From Proales similis (taxonomy: Eukaryota; Rotifera; Eurotatoria; Ploima; Proalidae): a stretch of 64,000 nucleotides of DNA. Position 1 is the stretch's first letter; each line of letters starts with the position of its first letter. This document shows, piece by piece, positions 1 to 9,795 of the stretch. Location of the stretch: contig JAGVRJ010000002.1 of NCBI GenBank assembly GCA_019059635.1, positions 3,348,001 through 3,412,000 on the forward strand, read 5' to 3'. A program made the position numbers and the translations under genes. The notes beneath the pieces are model-generated. The model saw nothing but the letters and a program-made list of their open reading frames with translations. It did no database searches and had not been told where the DNA came from.

Positions 1-1474
1 GCGCATGTTCTAACAAAGAGCATTAGAGCTGATCGAGAAGCCGAACTGGAGCGAAAAGGCTCTCGGCTCAGGCAAGCTAATCAGCTACAGAGCATTGCAC
101 ATACACGATGAGCATGTGAAGCAGCGAATGAGACAACAGACCAACCAGTTCATCAGGAGACTGTATCGTCTGTGGGACAAGCAAGGATCGTATCGGGATG
201 AGGCGCTCGTCGACGAAGAATGGCTGAATTTCTCGTTGAAAATGTGCGAGAATCGCCTTCCGACGGTTGACGAAACGCCCATTAGCTGCTCTGGTCTCAC
301 AAGCCGTGAGTTGATACAGTACGCATTAAGAAAGGCAAGCTCACTCAGCAGTCAAGTGTAAATGGCTAATGTTTGAAGTTTGAGTTGTGCAGGAAATGAA
401 TGAGCTGGCTTTGCAGCTGCACGGACTTAGATCGCAAGTGAACACCATTCGCAAGTTCTTGCACATTCCCGAAGAGCTCTTCCCGTCCGAGTGGAGGCAG
501 ACTGCGCTTTCGCTTCAAGCTCAGCGCGTTCCAGCACGCTGGTCCAACTCGACACCCAACGTTCACACTCTGAGCTCTTGGATTCAAAGTTAGCACCTTC
601 TGAGTCTTGATTGCTTGATTTGAGTCTTCAATCATTGCGCTTTCAATTTAGATCAACAGCGCCGCTCTGACGAACTGACCAGAGTCTGCTCGAACGAAGA
701 TGCGCGTCGTTCAATAAACGCGTCGGTTATCAACAACCCGCACCGTTTGTTGGCTTCCGTGCTCATGCAAGCGTGTGTGAGAAACAGCTGGAACCTCGAG
801 AATGTAACAAAACGATCGATTCATTAGTTGGAGCAGATACCTTGTACCTGTAATTTGACTTTGTCTAGAGCAAGCTTGAGCTGGAACTGGGCAAGCCAGG
901 CGCCCAGCTCGACACAATTGAATTGAAAGACGCTCTTCTGGTGGGCGTTGAATGGAACGGCGATCGACTCGTTAAATCAAAGTAAAAGCTCTATTTATGG
1001 AATTTGTCTTGTTTTGTCTGCGCTCACACTCTTCATCCTTCAAGCTCACTGTTCAACCCAGTGTTCTCACTTCGGGCGGTCTGTGTCGGCAACAAAGAGC
1101 AAAGTGAAAAGAGCGAGAAGGGAATCGCCATCTACACAAACTTGACTCGTCAGAATCAAATAGAATCATTTGAATTGGCGTCTGGTTCAAGCACCGTAGC
1201 AGGAGAGCGGGGCGCGTTCATGATGCTAGACATGGGCTGCGAGCTGTGGCGCTCCAAACGGCTCACTCCTTTACTAGTGCATTTCGAAGTGCAGGAAAAC
1301 TCATTGATCGAGTCTAAAGAGAGCTTAGGCAACAACAGCCGGTCTAAAATCGACGAGCAGACCGACGGCTTGGTAAAATCGATTTCAACATCTGAGTCGC
1401 AGCTCTCGTCAAGAACCTACCAAGCCAATGCTCCGCCACTGCCCGCCGACCTCAAAACATTGAAGCGGTCATGA
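1..1474 (+). CDS. DYNC1H1-like: Cytoplasmic dynein heavy chain, C-terminal part (5' end outside window)
   Basis: Five exons read in one frame: ~14-355, 393-588, 652-803, 869-981 and 1045-1474, separated by GT-AG introns of 37, 63, 65 and 63 nt. The protein matches the C-terminal domain that follows AAA6 in cytoplasmic dynein 1 heavy chain. Anchors are NSWNLE, then GAQLD, then NGDRLVKSN and an LRAV segment, then IYTNLTR and GCELW, in the same order and spacing as I recall for DYNC1H1. Dynein heavy chain is the minus-end microtubule motor ATPase; the ATPase modules lie upstream of the window. The first exon (to 355) is less clearly dynein-like and rests on frame continuity. About 75 Ser- and charge-rich residues follow the normal end of the family. 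Dynein-2 heavy chain is the alternative. A polyA signal follows at 1519. Confidence 0.65.
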
Positions 1475-1518
1475 TTGCTTGTCGACGATTATCAACTCGG
1501 CATACCTCTTTTTTTTTC

Positions 1519-1524
1519 AATAAA
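1519..1524 (+). terminator. Polyadenylation signal AATAAA after the dynein gene
   Basis: AATAAA lies 45 nt past the dynein stop codon, behind a T-rich run. The spacing fits the 3' end of that transcript. Confidence 0.5.
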
Positions 1525-2883
1525 TCGTTCCTTCAGACGTGACGAGTCTTTCTAGAATCATGGTCTCAAACTCAATCGAGAACGGATCTAAACGTTTATT
1601 CAGATGATAGCGGCAAGCAAAAGGTGAAATTAAGCTTGAAAGTCAACTCTGCTGAGTGAAAAGCACCGTTCTATCAGCCAGTCTTAAGTCAGTTAAAAGT
1701 GCCAGGTGTTTGACATGACGAAGAATGCAGCTGCGAACGCTTTGGCTGTGGCTGAGATCGAATAGGTCCCTTCAGACGAATTGCAGTTGTCTCCGCTGCC
1801 TAGATTCCAATTTGGGTTTGATCGTGTGTTAAAGACTTGATGATGTGATGCTTACAGCAAGAGAGCCAAAATCCGAAGCCGAACACGTTCACGTTTGTTT
1901 CTTTGCTTTTTTATGTTTCAAATCAAGTTATACTGTAAATGAATACTGTGATCAGGTGAACTACCATGACGAGGAAGGAACACAGCCTTTTGAAACGAGT
2001 GAGCCGCCTGGATAACGCAAAATGTTCTTCATGCACTAAATTGCGCAGTCACCAGACAGAAGAAGAAATGAAAATGAAGAGAATTTCATAGAAAACGAAG
2101 GGCCAAGAACGTGATTACAGTGTCGCTTCCTATCGTACAGTTCTCGGCCGTGTCGACTTGTGAATCGAACGGATCTGAGGCAACTTGTGAATTACAATGT
2201 GAAGCAGACAGTTCAAAAACAGACCTGAACAACTGGAGCATTGATAGCAGCTGGACGCGGCAGTGGCAAGCTGCACAGTCCCTGCTTACCAAATCGCAGT
2301 TCAATTTGAAGCGAAAAATATTCAAAGCTAGCTACTCACCAATGCAGAGCATCAACGCAACAAGGTGCCGATTTGAAAGCATTTTCCTATTTCTCAATTA
2401 TTTCTCAATTTTGCTTTCGCTCTCCTTCTCCGATTTGAGAACCGCAGCAAACACGTCAACTACGCAATAACTCGATCAATTTGGCTTTCGTCAACTTGGG
2501 AGTAGACATAGTCTTGTTGTTGGGCTTTGTTTGCGACGCTATAATGAGTCGCTATTTGTTTTAATAACCAACAGTCGAGCACGGAATGCGATTTTACTCG
2601 ATGAGAAAATGAAAGAGACGAACGGACGTCGTCAAGGCCGTAAATTAAATAGCAATGGCAATAAAACAGGAATCGGCAGATTGAAGAAATAAGCGCCGCC
2701 CATCGACTATCGAAACCAAGCGCGGCTCGTCAAAGACAGACGAAGCCTGTTGAAGAGTCAACAGCCTAGTTGGATGCTTGACTTAGATAAAGATGCTCAG
2801 TCACGTGTTTCTCAACCTATTAAAAGCCTGTGCTTTGAGTGAGTTGGACTGACTGGGGAACGACTGGGGACGGACTGGGGAAA
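1525..2883. other. Intergenic region between the dynein gene and PYROXD2
   Basis: Both strands hold only short open frames. The longest (2111-2470 +) opens with GTG and resembles no family I know. I see no repeat or RNA gene. The part nearest 2884 presumably holds the PYROXD2 promoter and 5' UTR. Confidence 0.5.
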
Positions 2884-4662
2884 ATGCTGCGTTTTGGACT
2901 GGCGAACCGTTTAAAGCCGAACCTTGCTCGGTACGTCGGCAGCTCAGCAAGCTACGCTTCGTTTGTGAGCGAGAGCGAAAAGCTTAAATCGAAGTACGAT
3001 GTTGTGATCTTAGGCGCGGGCCATAATGGTCTCGTGGCCGCCAACTATTTGGCCAAATACTCGCCGCGCAAACTCCGCATTTGTGTACTTGAAAAGAGGC
3101 ATGTGATCGGAGGCGCAGCTGTCACAGAAGAGCTAGTGCCCGGCTTCAAGTTCTCGCGTGCCTCCTATTTGCTCAGCCTTTTCCGGCCAACAATCATTCA
3201 AGAGCTCGATCTCATGCGACACGGCATACTCAAATTCTACGAGCGAAATCCGTCTTCCTACACGCCTCTGCTGGCGAGCGATCCGCAGTACAAGGCGCAA
3301 GCTACTTCGCTGACTCTGTCCTCGAACGAAAAGTTCAATCGAGAGCAGATCGCTCGCTTCTCGGTGCGCGACTCGACTCGCTTTCATGAATATGAAAAAC
3401 ACCTCGCCAACATCTGTGATTTGCTGGAGAGTTTCCTCGACGCCGAGCCAATCATGCAGTCAAAGCTCAACTCAGCCGGAAGCCTGCTCTCTCGCGTCCG
3501 TTATCTTCGGGACCGCCTGCCACCATGGAAACAAAGCCGACAGCTAATTGCACAGTACGAGGACATTTACGAGCTGTTCACTAGCTCGGCTGCCCATCTC
3601 CTCCATCGATGGTTTGAGTCGGACGTTCTGAAAGCAACGCTGGCCACCGACTCGGTAATAGGTGCCATGCTTTCACCGTACTCGGCTGGCTCCGGCTACG
3701 TTCTACTCCATCACATGATCGGCGGAGTGAACGGCGTGAGAAGCTCCTGGGCTTATGTTCGAGGCGGAATGGGCTCAGTGTCAGAGTGTCTGGCCGTCAA
3801 TGCAAAGAGTTTTGACGATCAGATTGAGATCTATGTGAACCAGGCCGTCAAGAGCATTGAATTGACTGACGATGGACAACGAGCCAAAGGTGTCCAGCTT
3901 GAAGACGGCCGCTTCGTCGAGGCAGACGCCATATTCAGCAATTGCACTCCTCAAGTCACTTATGACCATTTCCTCTCGCATTCCAAGCTCAAGCAGAATG
4001 CCAGAGCAGGCCAGTTCATGCAGCGTGTAAATCAAATTGACTACTCGAGTGGAACAATGAAAATCAACTTGGCCATCGATCGCCTGCCCAACTTCTTGGC
4101 CGATCCGAACAAGCGCGTGGACGAGCCGATGCCGCATCATCAATGCACAATACACATAAACTGTGAGAACATGCAGCTGATTGACGACGCGTTTCGCACG
4201 GCCCAAATCAGAAATGAGCCGTCAGCAACGCCCATGATTGAGATGGTCATTCCCTCTTCACTTGATCCGACGCTTGCGCCACCGGGCAAGCACGTGGCCC
4301 TCCTATTTTGCCAATATTTCCCAATGAAGCGTCAAATGAGCCGAGAAGATAGAGATAACTACGCCAAAGTGGTGCTTGACTCCATTGAGAACTATGCGCC
4401 CGGTTTCAAGGACTCCATACTTGCCATGGACATGCTGACTCCGCACGACCTCGAGACAGAGTTCGGCCTCACCGGGGGCAACATATTCCACGGCCAAATG
4501 TCACTCGATCAGCTTTACTTTAACAGACCAGTCAGAGGCTGGAGCTACGACTCGCCCATTCAAAACCTGTTCCTGGCCGGCAGCGGGGCACATCCAGGCG
4601 GAGGAGTGACTGGCTCTCCAGGACGTCTGGCTGCTCTTCACTTCCTGAACCTAAAGCTCTGA
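2884..4662 (+). CDS. PYROXD2: PYROXD2-type FAD-dependent oxidoreductase, single exon
   Basis: One uninterrupted frame of 592 residues, close to the ~580 of human PYROXD2. The first ATG is at 2884; the frame runs open upstream to 2839 but only from a GTG. The N-terminus is basic, hydroxylated and lacks acidic residues (MLRFGLANRLKPNLAR), as in a mitochondrial presequence. A dinucleotide-binding motif GAGHNGLVAANYL follows at about residues 41-53, then the family signatures VIGGAAVTEE and GFKFSRASYLLSL. Later come the strongly conserved PHHQC, SSLDPTLAPPG and GGNIFHGQMSLDQLYF blocks, and near the end the FAD-closing GSGAHPGGGVTG. PYROXD2 is a phytoene-desaturase-like flavoprotein of mitochondria whose substrate is not established. 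No intron is seen, unlike most neighbours. Confidence 0.95.
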   Translation: MLRFGLANRLKPNLARYVGSSASYASFVSESEKLKSKYDVVILGAGHNGLVAANYLAKYSPRKLRICVLEKRHVIGGAAVTEELVPGFKFSRASYLLSLFRPTIIQELDLMRHGILKFYERNPSSYTPLLASDPQYKAQATSLTLSSNEKFNREQIARFSVRDSTRFHEYEKHLANICDLLESFLDAEPIMQSKLNSAGSLLSRVRYLRDRLPPWKQSRQLIAQYEDIYELFTSSAAHLLHRWFESDVLKATLATDSVIGAMLSPYSAGSGYVLLHHMIGGVNGVRSSWAYVRGGMGSVSECLAVNAKSFDDQIEIYVNQAVKSIELTDDGQRAKGVQLEDGRFVEADAIFSNCTPQVTYDHFLSHSKLKQNARAGQFMQRVNQIDYSSGTMKINLAIDRLPNFLADPNKRVDEPMPHHQCTIHINCENMQLIDDAFRTAQIRNEPSATPMIEMVIPSSLDPTLAPPGKHVALLFCQYFPMKRQMSREDRDNYAKVVLDSIENYAPGFKDSILAMDMLTPHDLETEFGLTGGNIFHGQMSLDQLYFNRPVRGWSYDSPIQNLFLAGSGAHPGGGVTGSPGRLAALHFLNLKL

Positions 4663-4762
4663 CTCAAAATTCTTGATTCGTGTGCTCGTTTCGATTAGTT
4701 TTCTTTTATTTTTGTCAAAATAGATTTGAAAGTTGAGAATCGAATTTGAGGCGTTTTTAGGC

Positions 4763-7700
4763 TTATTTGCCAGATTTGTTCGGGGTTCGGCTACTCGTCG
4801 GCTCTTTACTTGACTCGTTCTCTTGGGGCCGAATTAAAGGGTCTCGCTGCTTCATTTGCTCGTTCAGCAGAGCGTATTCGTCGTTTGTGCTCTCGTCGAA
4901 TAAATTGTTTGAGAGGCACAAGCGCAGCAGACCGGTGCCGGCCGATTTCTGCTGGTCAACAATGCTCTTCTGACTGATTACTGCGTTCAAAAAGGAATTG
5001 ACGCCCAGCGGACCGATTTTGTTTCCTTTAGATGTAATGAAGAAATTTTGAAAGAATTTGAGGACAGTTTGCACTCGATTTCAATTACGCGATAGATTGA
5101 GATTGAGAAGTACTCGATTGCCTGCCAGCCAAAGTGTCTCGCTTGCATATTCTGCCATGTCCACCAGAGGAGTGATCGCCAGTAGAGCAGCCTACCAATA
5201 GACAGGTCGATTAGCAACTGAGTGAACGAGATGATGATGATGATGAAAATAATTCAAAAAAGAAAAGGCTATTCGGTGATCGAAAGTGCGCGAGTGACTG
5301 GACCAATGATCAGGCGAATGAGCGTTCAGATTGTGATCACTTGTCAGCCACTAGATCTGTTCTAAAACAACTGAACAGGAAAAGTGTTTTGGCCTCTAAA
5401 ACTCGATTCCTACACTTGCACATCAATATTAAGACACTTATTTTACATTGCCCGACTCGCCGTATGCCACCAGGCCGCCCTCATCCCAAATCTAAGCGAG
5501 TCAATTGTGCGAAATTTAGATCAAAAGCACTCTGCTCTACGGAGCGACTCATCAATGAGCAGCACTACAGCAACTTACATTCACTTCGTCCGTTTCTTTG
5601 GTTACTTTTTTGCTTCCTTTTGCCGATTGCTTTCCGGCAGCGCCGGCAGGCAGTTTGATTCGACTGTCCGTCACCGAGGCTAGTTTTCAAATTCAATAAA
5701 AAAGGTTCGTTTTTATATTTGACTTTGTGGTAAGTGCTCTGCTGAGCAGAAATGACGACAGAAGAGGAGGTGGCAACTAAAATGAACATGCAGCAAAGGC
5801 TTGAGAGTCAAGACCGGGGTGAGAGAGGAGAAGTTCAAACTAGAAAGCGAATTTGATTGCAAAGTAGACGGAGGAAAAGAAATGCTCAACTCCAACGTTT
5901 GCACAAAAAAAATTCTGAAAAGCGAAAGCGTTTTGAACAACTTTAAAAAAAAGCGAGGCTGATAGAGACAACGAAAGAGAAGGAGAAGAGTGAGAGTGTT
6001 TGTAGACACTTTGCCATGCATAAAAAAGCGCAGCCTTGAAAGTCATTTGACCACTGATGACTCGCTGTACATCGCTGACGTGGTCAAAATCTTTCAAGAC
6101 ACCATCAACGAGGCGGCAAAAGCTCTACTCTGCTTTAGATTTTGTTCAAGACTTACATGACTCGCGCGATTTATCTGTTATCAAACGCGACAAACAGCAA
6201 TTAATTAAATTCAATTTAATTATTCAATTGACAACAGCTGACGAATTGTTTCAACTGCCATTTAAAACAAGAAACTCACCTTTTCTTCCAGGTTTGCTGT
6301 TCTCCTTTTCCTTTTGCTTTTTGTCCTCTTTTGGCTTCTGTTTGCACGGGTTGTCAATCGAAACTTTATACCGGCGGCGAGCTTTTCTAACTCCTTACCT
6401 GGCTTGGCGGTTCACTCGACTTTTTGCCCGACTTGTCTTTTTTGCCTTTGCCATCTTGAGACGCGTTTGCCACACTTCTCTGGCTAATGGGTCGCTGCTC
6501 TTTGCCGTCATTGGCGGTCCGTCTCGTCGATGCTGGCTCTTGGCTTGGTCGATCGCTCATCACTTCGCGTCTGTAAACTATTTCTTCATGACTGAGCGGA
6601 AATTTCGAAATGACCTTGTAATGACAAGGGCCAACAATTGTCAGCTATCGAGACTAAAAGGCACGAAAATTTAAAATTACTTGTGCGAACGCATGTGCGC
6701 CTTGGTCGCCGACTGAATTGTTGGACAAGTTGAGCACGAGCAGAGTTCGATTGGTCCTCAATGCCTTGAAGGAAATGACAAACCTGTCGATTGGGTGGAT
6801 TAACCGAAGAGGACAAACCTGAGCCAGATAGACTGCGCCTTGATCTCCGATCGAATTTGAGCTCAAATTAAGACACAGCAGCTTTCGGTTGTGCCTCCTC
6901 GTGCTGCCCAGTCCGATTGATATCCAACGGGCTAGCTCGTCGTCGATCAAGTTATTCCGCAACGATAGATGGGTCACACTTTTTAGATTCGAGACGCATT
7001 TATTCGCAGCATTCGCTTCGCTTTCGCCTGCTTCTTTTTACTTTATATTGTCGTCGTAGAGCAGAATGTGGAATGAGTCTCTGGCTGTCGCATTGTTGTC
7101 CAGAATAAGGTTTCTTGTTTGTTTTTTAGTTGAATTAACAATTTCAGGGGCTCGTTTGATGAACCGTGTTTACTTGAGATTTGAGCACTGAGGCAGCACA
7201 GAGAGAAGGCCTCGCAGAGTTTCTTCATTCAAGCCCGAGTTCCACAGACTGTAGCAAGATTAGACTCGATCTTAGAAGAGTTCAAATATCGCGAGTCTGT
7301 TACTTGAGAGTGTGCAAAAGGTCGAGAGTAGGCAGACACTCGAACAGCACGTCGGCAATCGCCTTCTCCAGTCGCCATCCTCTTAAGTGTATTTCGGTGA
7401 CCGTTTCCGGCTTGTCCGGATTGTCCATTTCAATGCTCACTCTCGGCTTGAAATATTCAATGTTCTCTTTGAGAACAAAATATTTCGGCGGCAGCTCAAT
7501 TGAATCTGTTTGAAATCGATTCACTTAGAACCAATAACTGAATGAAATCGCTTGCGCTTGCCTAAATTGATCTCGGCCTCAATCTCGGCTTCTTCAGCCT
7601 GGCTGGTCGTTTGCTTTGATTTGGTCTTTTTGTCCGACTTGCTCGGCATGCTCGGCTCCGATGTGACTTGTTGGTTGATGATCATGTTTTGCAAGGCGCT

Positions 7701-7970
7701 GCCGGGTCTCTTGCTTCTGCTCTGCACCTCGGGCACATTTTTCAAACTCTTGGACATGCACAGAGTTTCAAAGTCTTCTTTGAACTTGCCACTGCATTTG
7801 AACACGTCTGGATGGAGGCGAGTGAGTGAGTAAAGCAAGAGAGTCAGATTGAAGCACACTGGGGCCGGCAGAAGATCGTCTTGAGAATTTCTACCTGACA
7901 CGTTTCGAGTTACTTGACGAGGACCTGTGCCGACTTTGCTGGCCACAGATGCGCGAACTTTAGATGCCAT
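4763..7970 (-). CDS. LRRC71: Leucine-rich repeat-containing protein 71, multi-exon
   Basis: ATG at 7970 on the minus strand; stop at 4763. The N-terminal exon has LLPAPVCFNLTLL. The next carries VTEIHLRGW, then THLSLRNN, LLCLNLSSNSIGDQGA and LLVLNLSNNSVGDQGAHAFAQ, in the same order as vertebrate LRRC71. Exon junction 6681/6614 (66-nt intron) restores VISKFPLSHEEIVYRREVM, which corresponds to a conserved stretch in the human protein. Lys/Ser-rich linker exons follow at about 6540-6395, 6335-6280 and 5682-5577. Then come ETLWLAGNRVLLNLNL and, across a ~60-nt intron ending at 5026, NKIGPLGVNSFLNAV and GLLRLCLSNN, the C-terminal LRR. LRRC71 is linked to ciliated cells in vertebrates; its molecular role is unknown to me. 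Some linker exon boundaries between 5.2 and 6.3 kb are not fixed. Confidence 0.88.
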
Positions 7971-9795
7971 TCCCTTCCTCTTCTTTCGTCTCTCCTTCTT
8001 GGCGCTTCCCTTTTCGCGTCTGGTTTAAATAACACCGTCCGTTTAGATTGGCGAAATAAATGGGCTCAGGAGGAGAAAAACAGAAGAAAACAGAGAGAGA
8101 ACGTTAAATAGAGACGAAACAAGCGAATGGCGCCTATTTTGATTCTTGATATTTGATTGCAGAGAAATTATGCGTTTGCGTTGGCACAATGGCTCTTTCA
8201 GCGCCTTGACGCCCTTACTCGCTCTCTCTGCCTTTCTCTCTTCTGTTCTCTCTCTCTCTCTGTCGCTATCGTTGCTAGATTTGGACGCATGAGAACAACA
8301 AAGCGCAACGGCCTTGTTTACACTCAATCGCGCTTTCATAACAATCAGAGTCGAGTCTAATTTGACGAACGTCTATATATTATGAAGTAGCTAAGTGCGC
8401 CGCGCTTGACGATCGATTAGTGTTTTCTTAAAGCTTAAGAGCCAAGTGGCTAGACCGTGGCTCTAGCTCTTTTTCAGAATTTAGAGCGATCGAGTACTAC
8501 TACTACGTGTATCTTACTGACGGCTATCAGGTCAGAAATTTGAAAACCCAACTAAGGCCCAGCCTCAAACTGGCTAATTCCCTGGACGATCTTTACTGCG
8601 GCCGAACAGAAAAAGGATGCATTCTGGTGGTTCACCTTCTTCCGTCGACTGGTTGTCGGCACGGTCGAAAATTGACATCGAGCGGCCTGTCTTGGCATTG
8701 CGCTCAAACCGTTTGGTGATCGTGATCTTTTTCGACATTCTTTTCATTGAGGTGAGCATGCAAGGCACCGATTAGCGAATGCAGAGTTACAGATGCGGCA
8801 CAGGAAATTACCGTCTTAAGCTGTTGGAGCTCGATTTGCTTGCGGTGTTGGAACTCATTCGAGCTGGACCATTGAGAATTGACAGTCAGAGACAACGTTG
8901 TATCGCGTCTGCGCCAGTTTGCTTCAAAATCGCCAAATCCAAAATCTAACTGAGCAAATCACTGGCTTGTTTGCATTGCAATTATTAAGTTTTAAAGTGA
9001 AAATGAAATCTGCCCGACTATTTTCCACTATCATCATATGATTTCATTAACATGTTTTTGCCAGGGCTTCAGCTCAACACCACTCGAGAGAGTATTAGCG
9101 ATTTGCTTGCTGCTGCTGCTGTGGGTGCGCCGGCTTGTTATCGCTTGAGACATAATTCGTCACGAGTGCGCTAGTTATTTTTTCAATGGCTTCGTTTTTT
9201 TTGCCTTTTCTTCTTCTTCACCTCGATCAAAGTGCATATTAGATGCTTACACTCTGTCGCTCACTCTCTCTCTCTCTGCTCCTCTCGGTGTTTCACTTTC
9301 CGGCCAACTCGCCTGCTTCTCAATCGGCTTCGGTGTCAAAGGCGGATTTTAAAGTATCCTGAAGATGTATTTTAATTGACCGTTCGCTGCACTCTCTTGA
9401 GAGTGGCTGTTTAACTTGGCTTTAAACCTCGAATAGCACATTTTGCCCATTTGTTCATTAAGCGCTCTTTAATCGTCCGCTGCCATTAAGATTTCACCTT
9501 GATCTGAGTCAACAATCCGTGTCCATTAAGCAAATAGCTTTTTTATTTGTATCATTAAAAGCTCTTCTCACAGGCCTGTTTGTGGTTGACCAGAAATCGA
9601 AAGAAGCAACAAAAAAAAGCGGCAAAATGCGAAAAGTAAACAAGAAATATGCGAAGAGTCGCATGCGAGCACAATAAAATTGAGATAAATGCAACAAATC
9701 TGAACCGCATTTAACGTAAATTTCAAATTGCTATTAAGGGGCGAACGCGCCCGCCCATAGAAGCATATTCAATTTACAGAGGTTTGAGTTGAAAG
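7971..9795. other. Mostly non-coding; one exon-like frame at 8.7-8.96 kb
   Basis: The region lies between the start of LRRC71 and the 3' end of Cav2. It has CT-rich tracts (8215-8275, 9250-9285) and a short CTG run near 9107-9121. On the minus strand about 8951-8811 is open and looks like an exon: it follows an acceptor-like TTGCTCAG or TTAG, contains ANWRRRDTTLSLTVNSQW, and ends at a GTAATT donor. I could not assign it to a gene. Confidence 0.35.

Noticed and set aside
306-392. Use of the strong GTGAGT donor at 306 in the dynein gene
   Set aside because: It leaves phase 1, which does not fit the next exon frame; the 37-nt intron at 356-392 keeps the frame.
2111-2470. 119-codon plus-strand frame
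   Set aside because: Opens with GTG, has no ATG near its start, and resembles no protein family; likely chance in an intergenic region.
2839-2883. Extended PYROXD2 N-terminus beginning at 2839
   Set aside because: It opens with GTG; the first ATG (2884) begins a plausible mitochondrial presequence.
6654-6680. 27-nt intron in LRRC71 ending at the nearer TTTTAG
   Set aside because: The acceptor at 6615 (66-nt intron) restores VISKFPLSHEEIV, matching LRRC71, while the short version does not.
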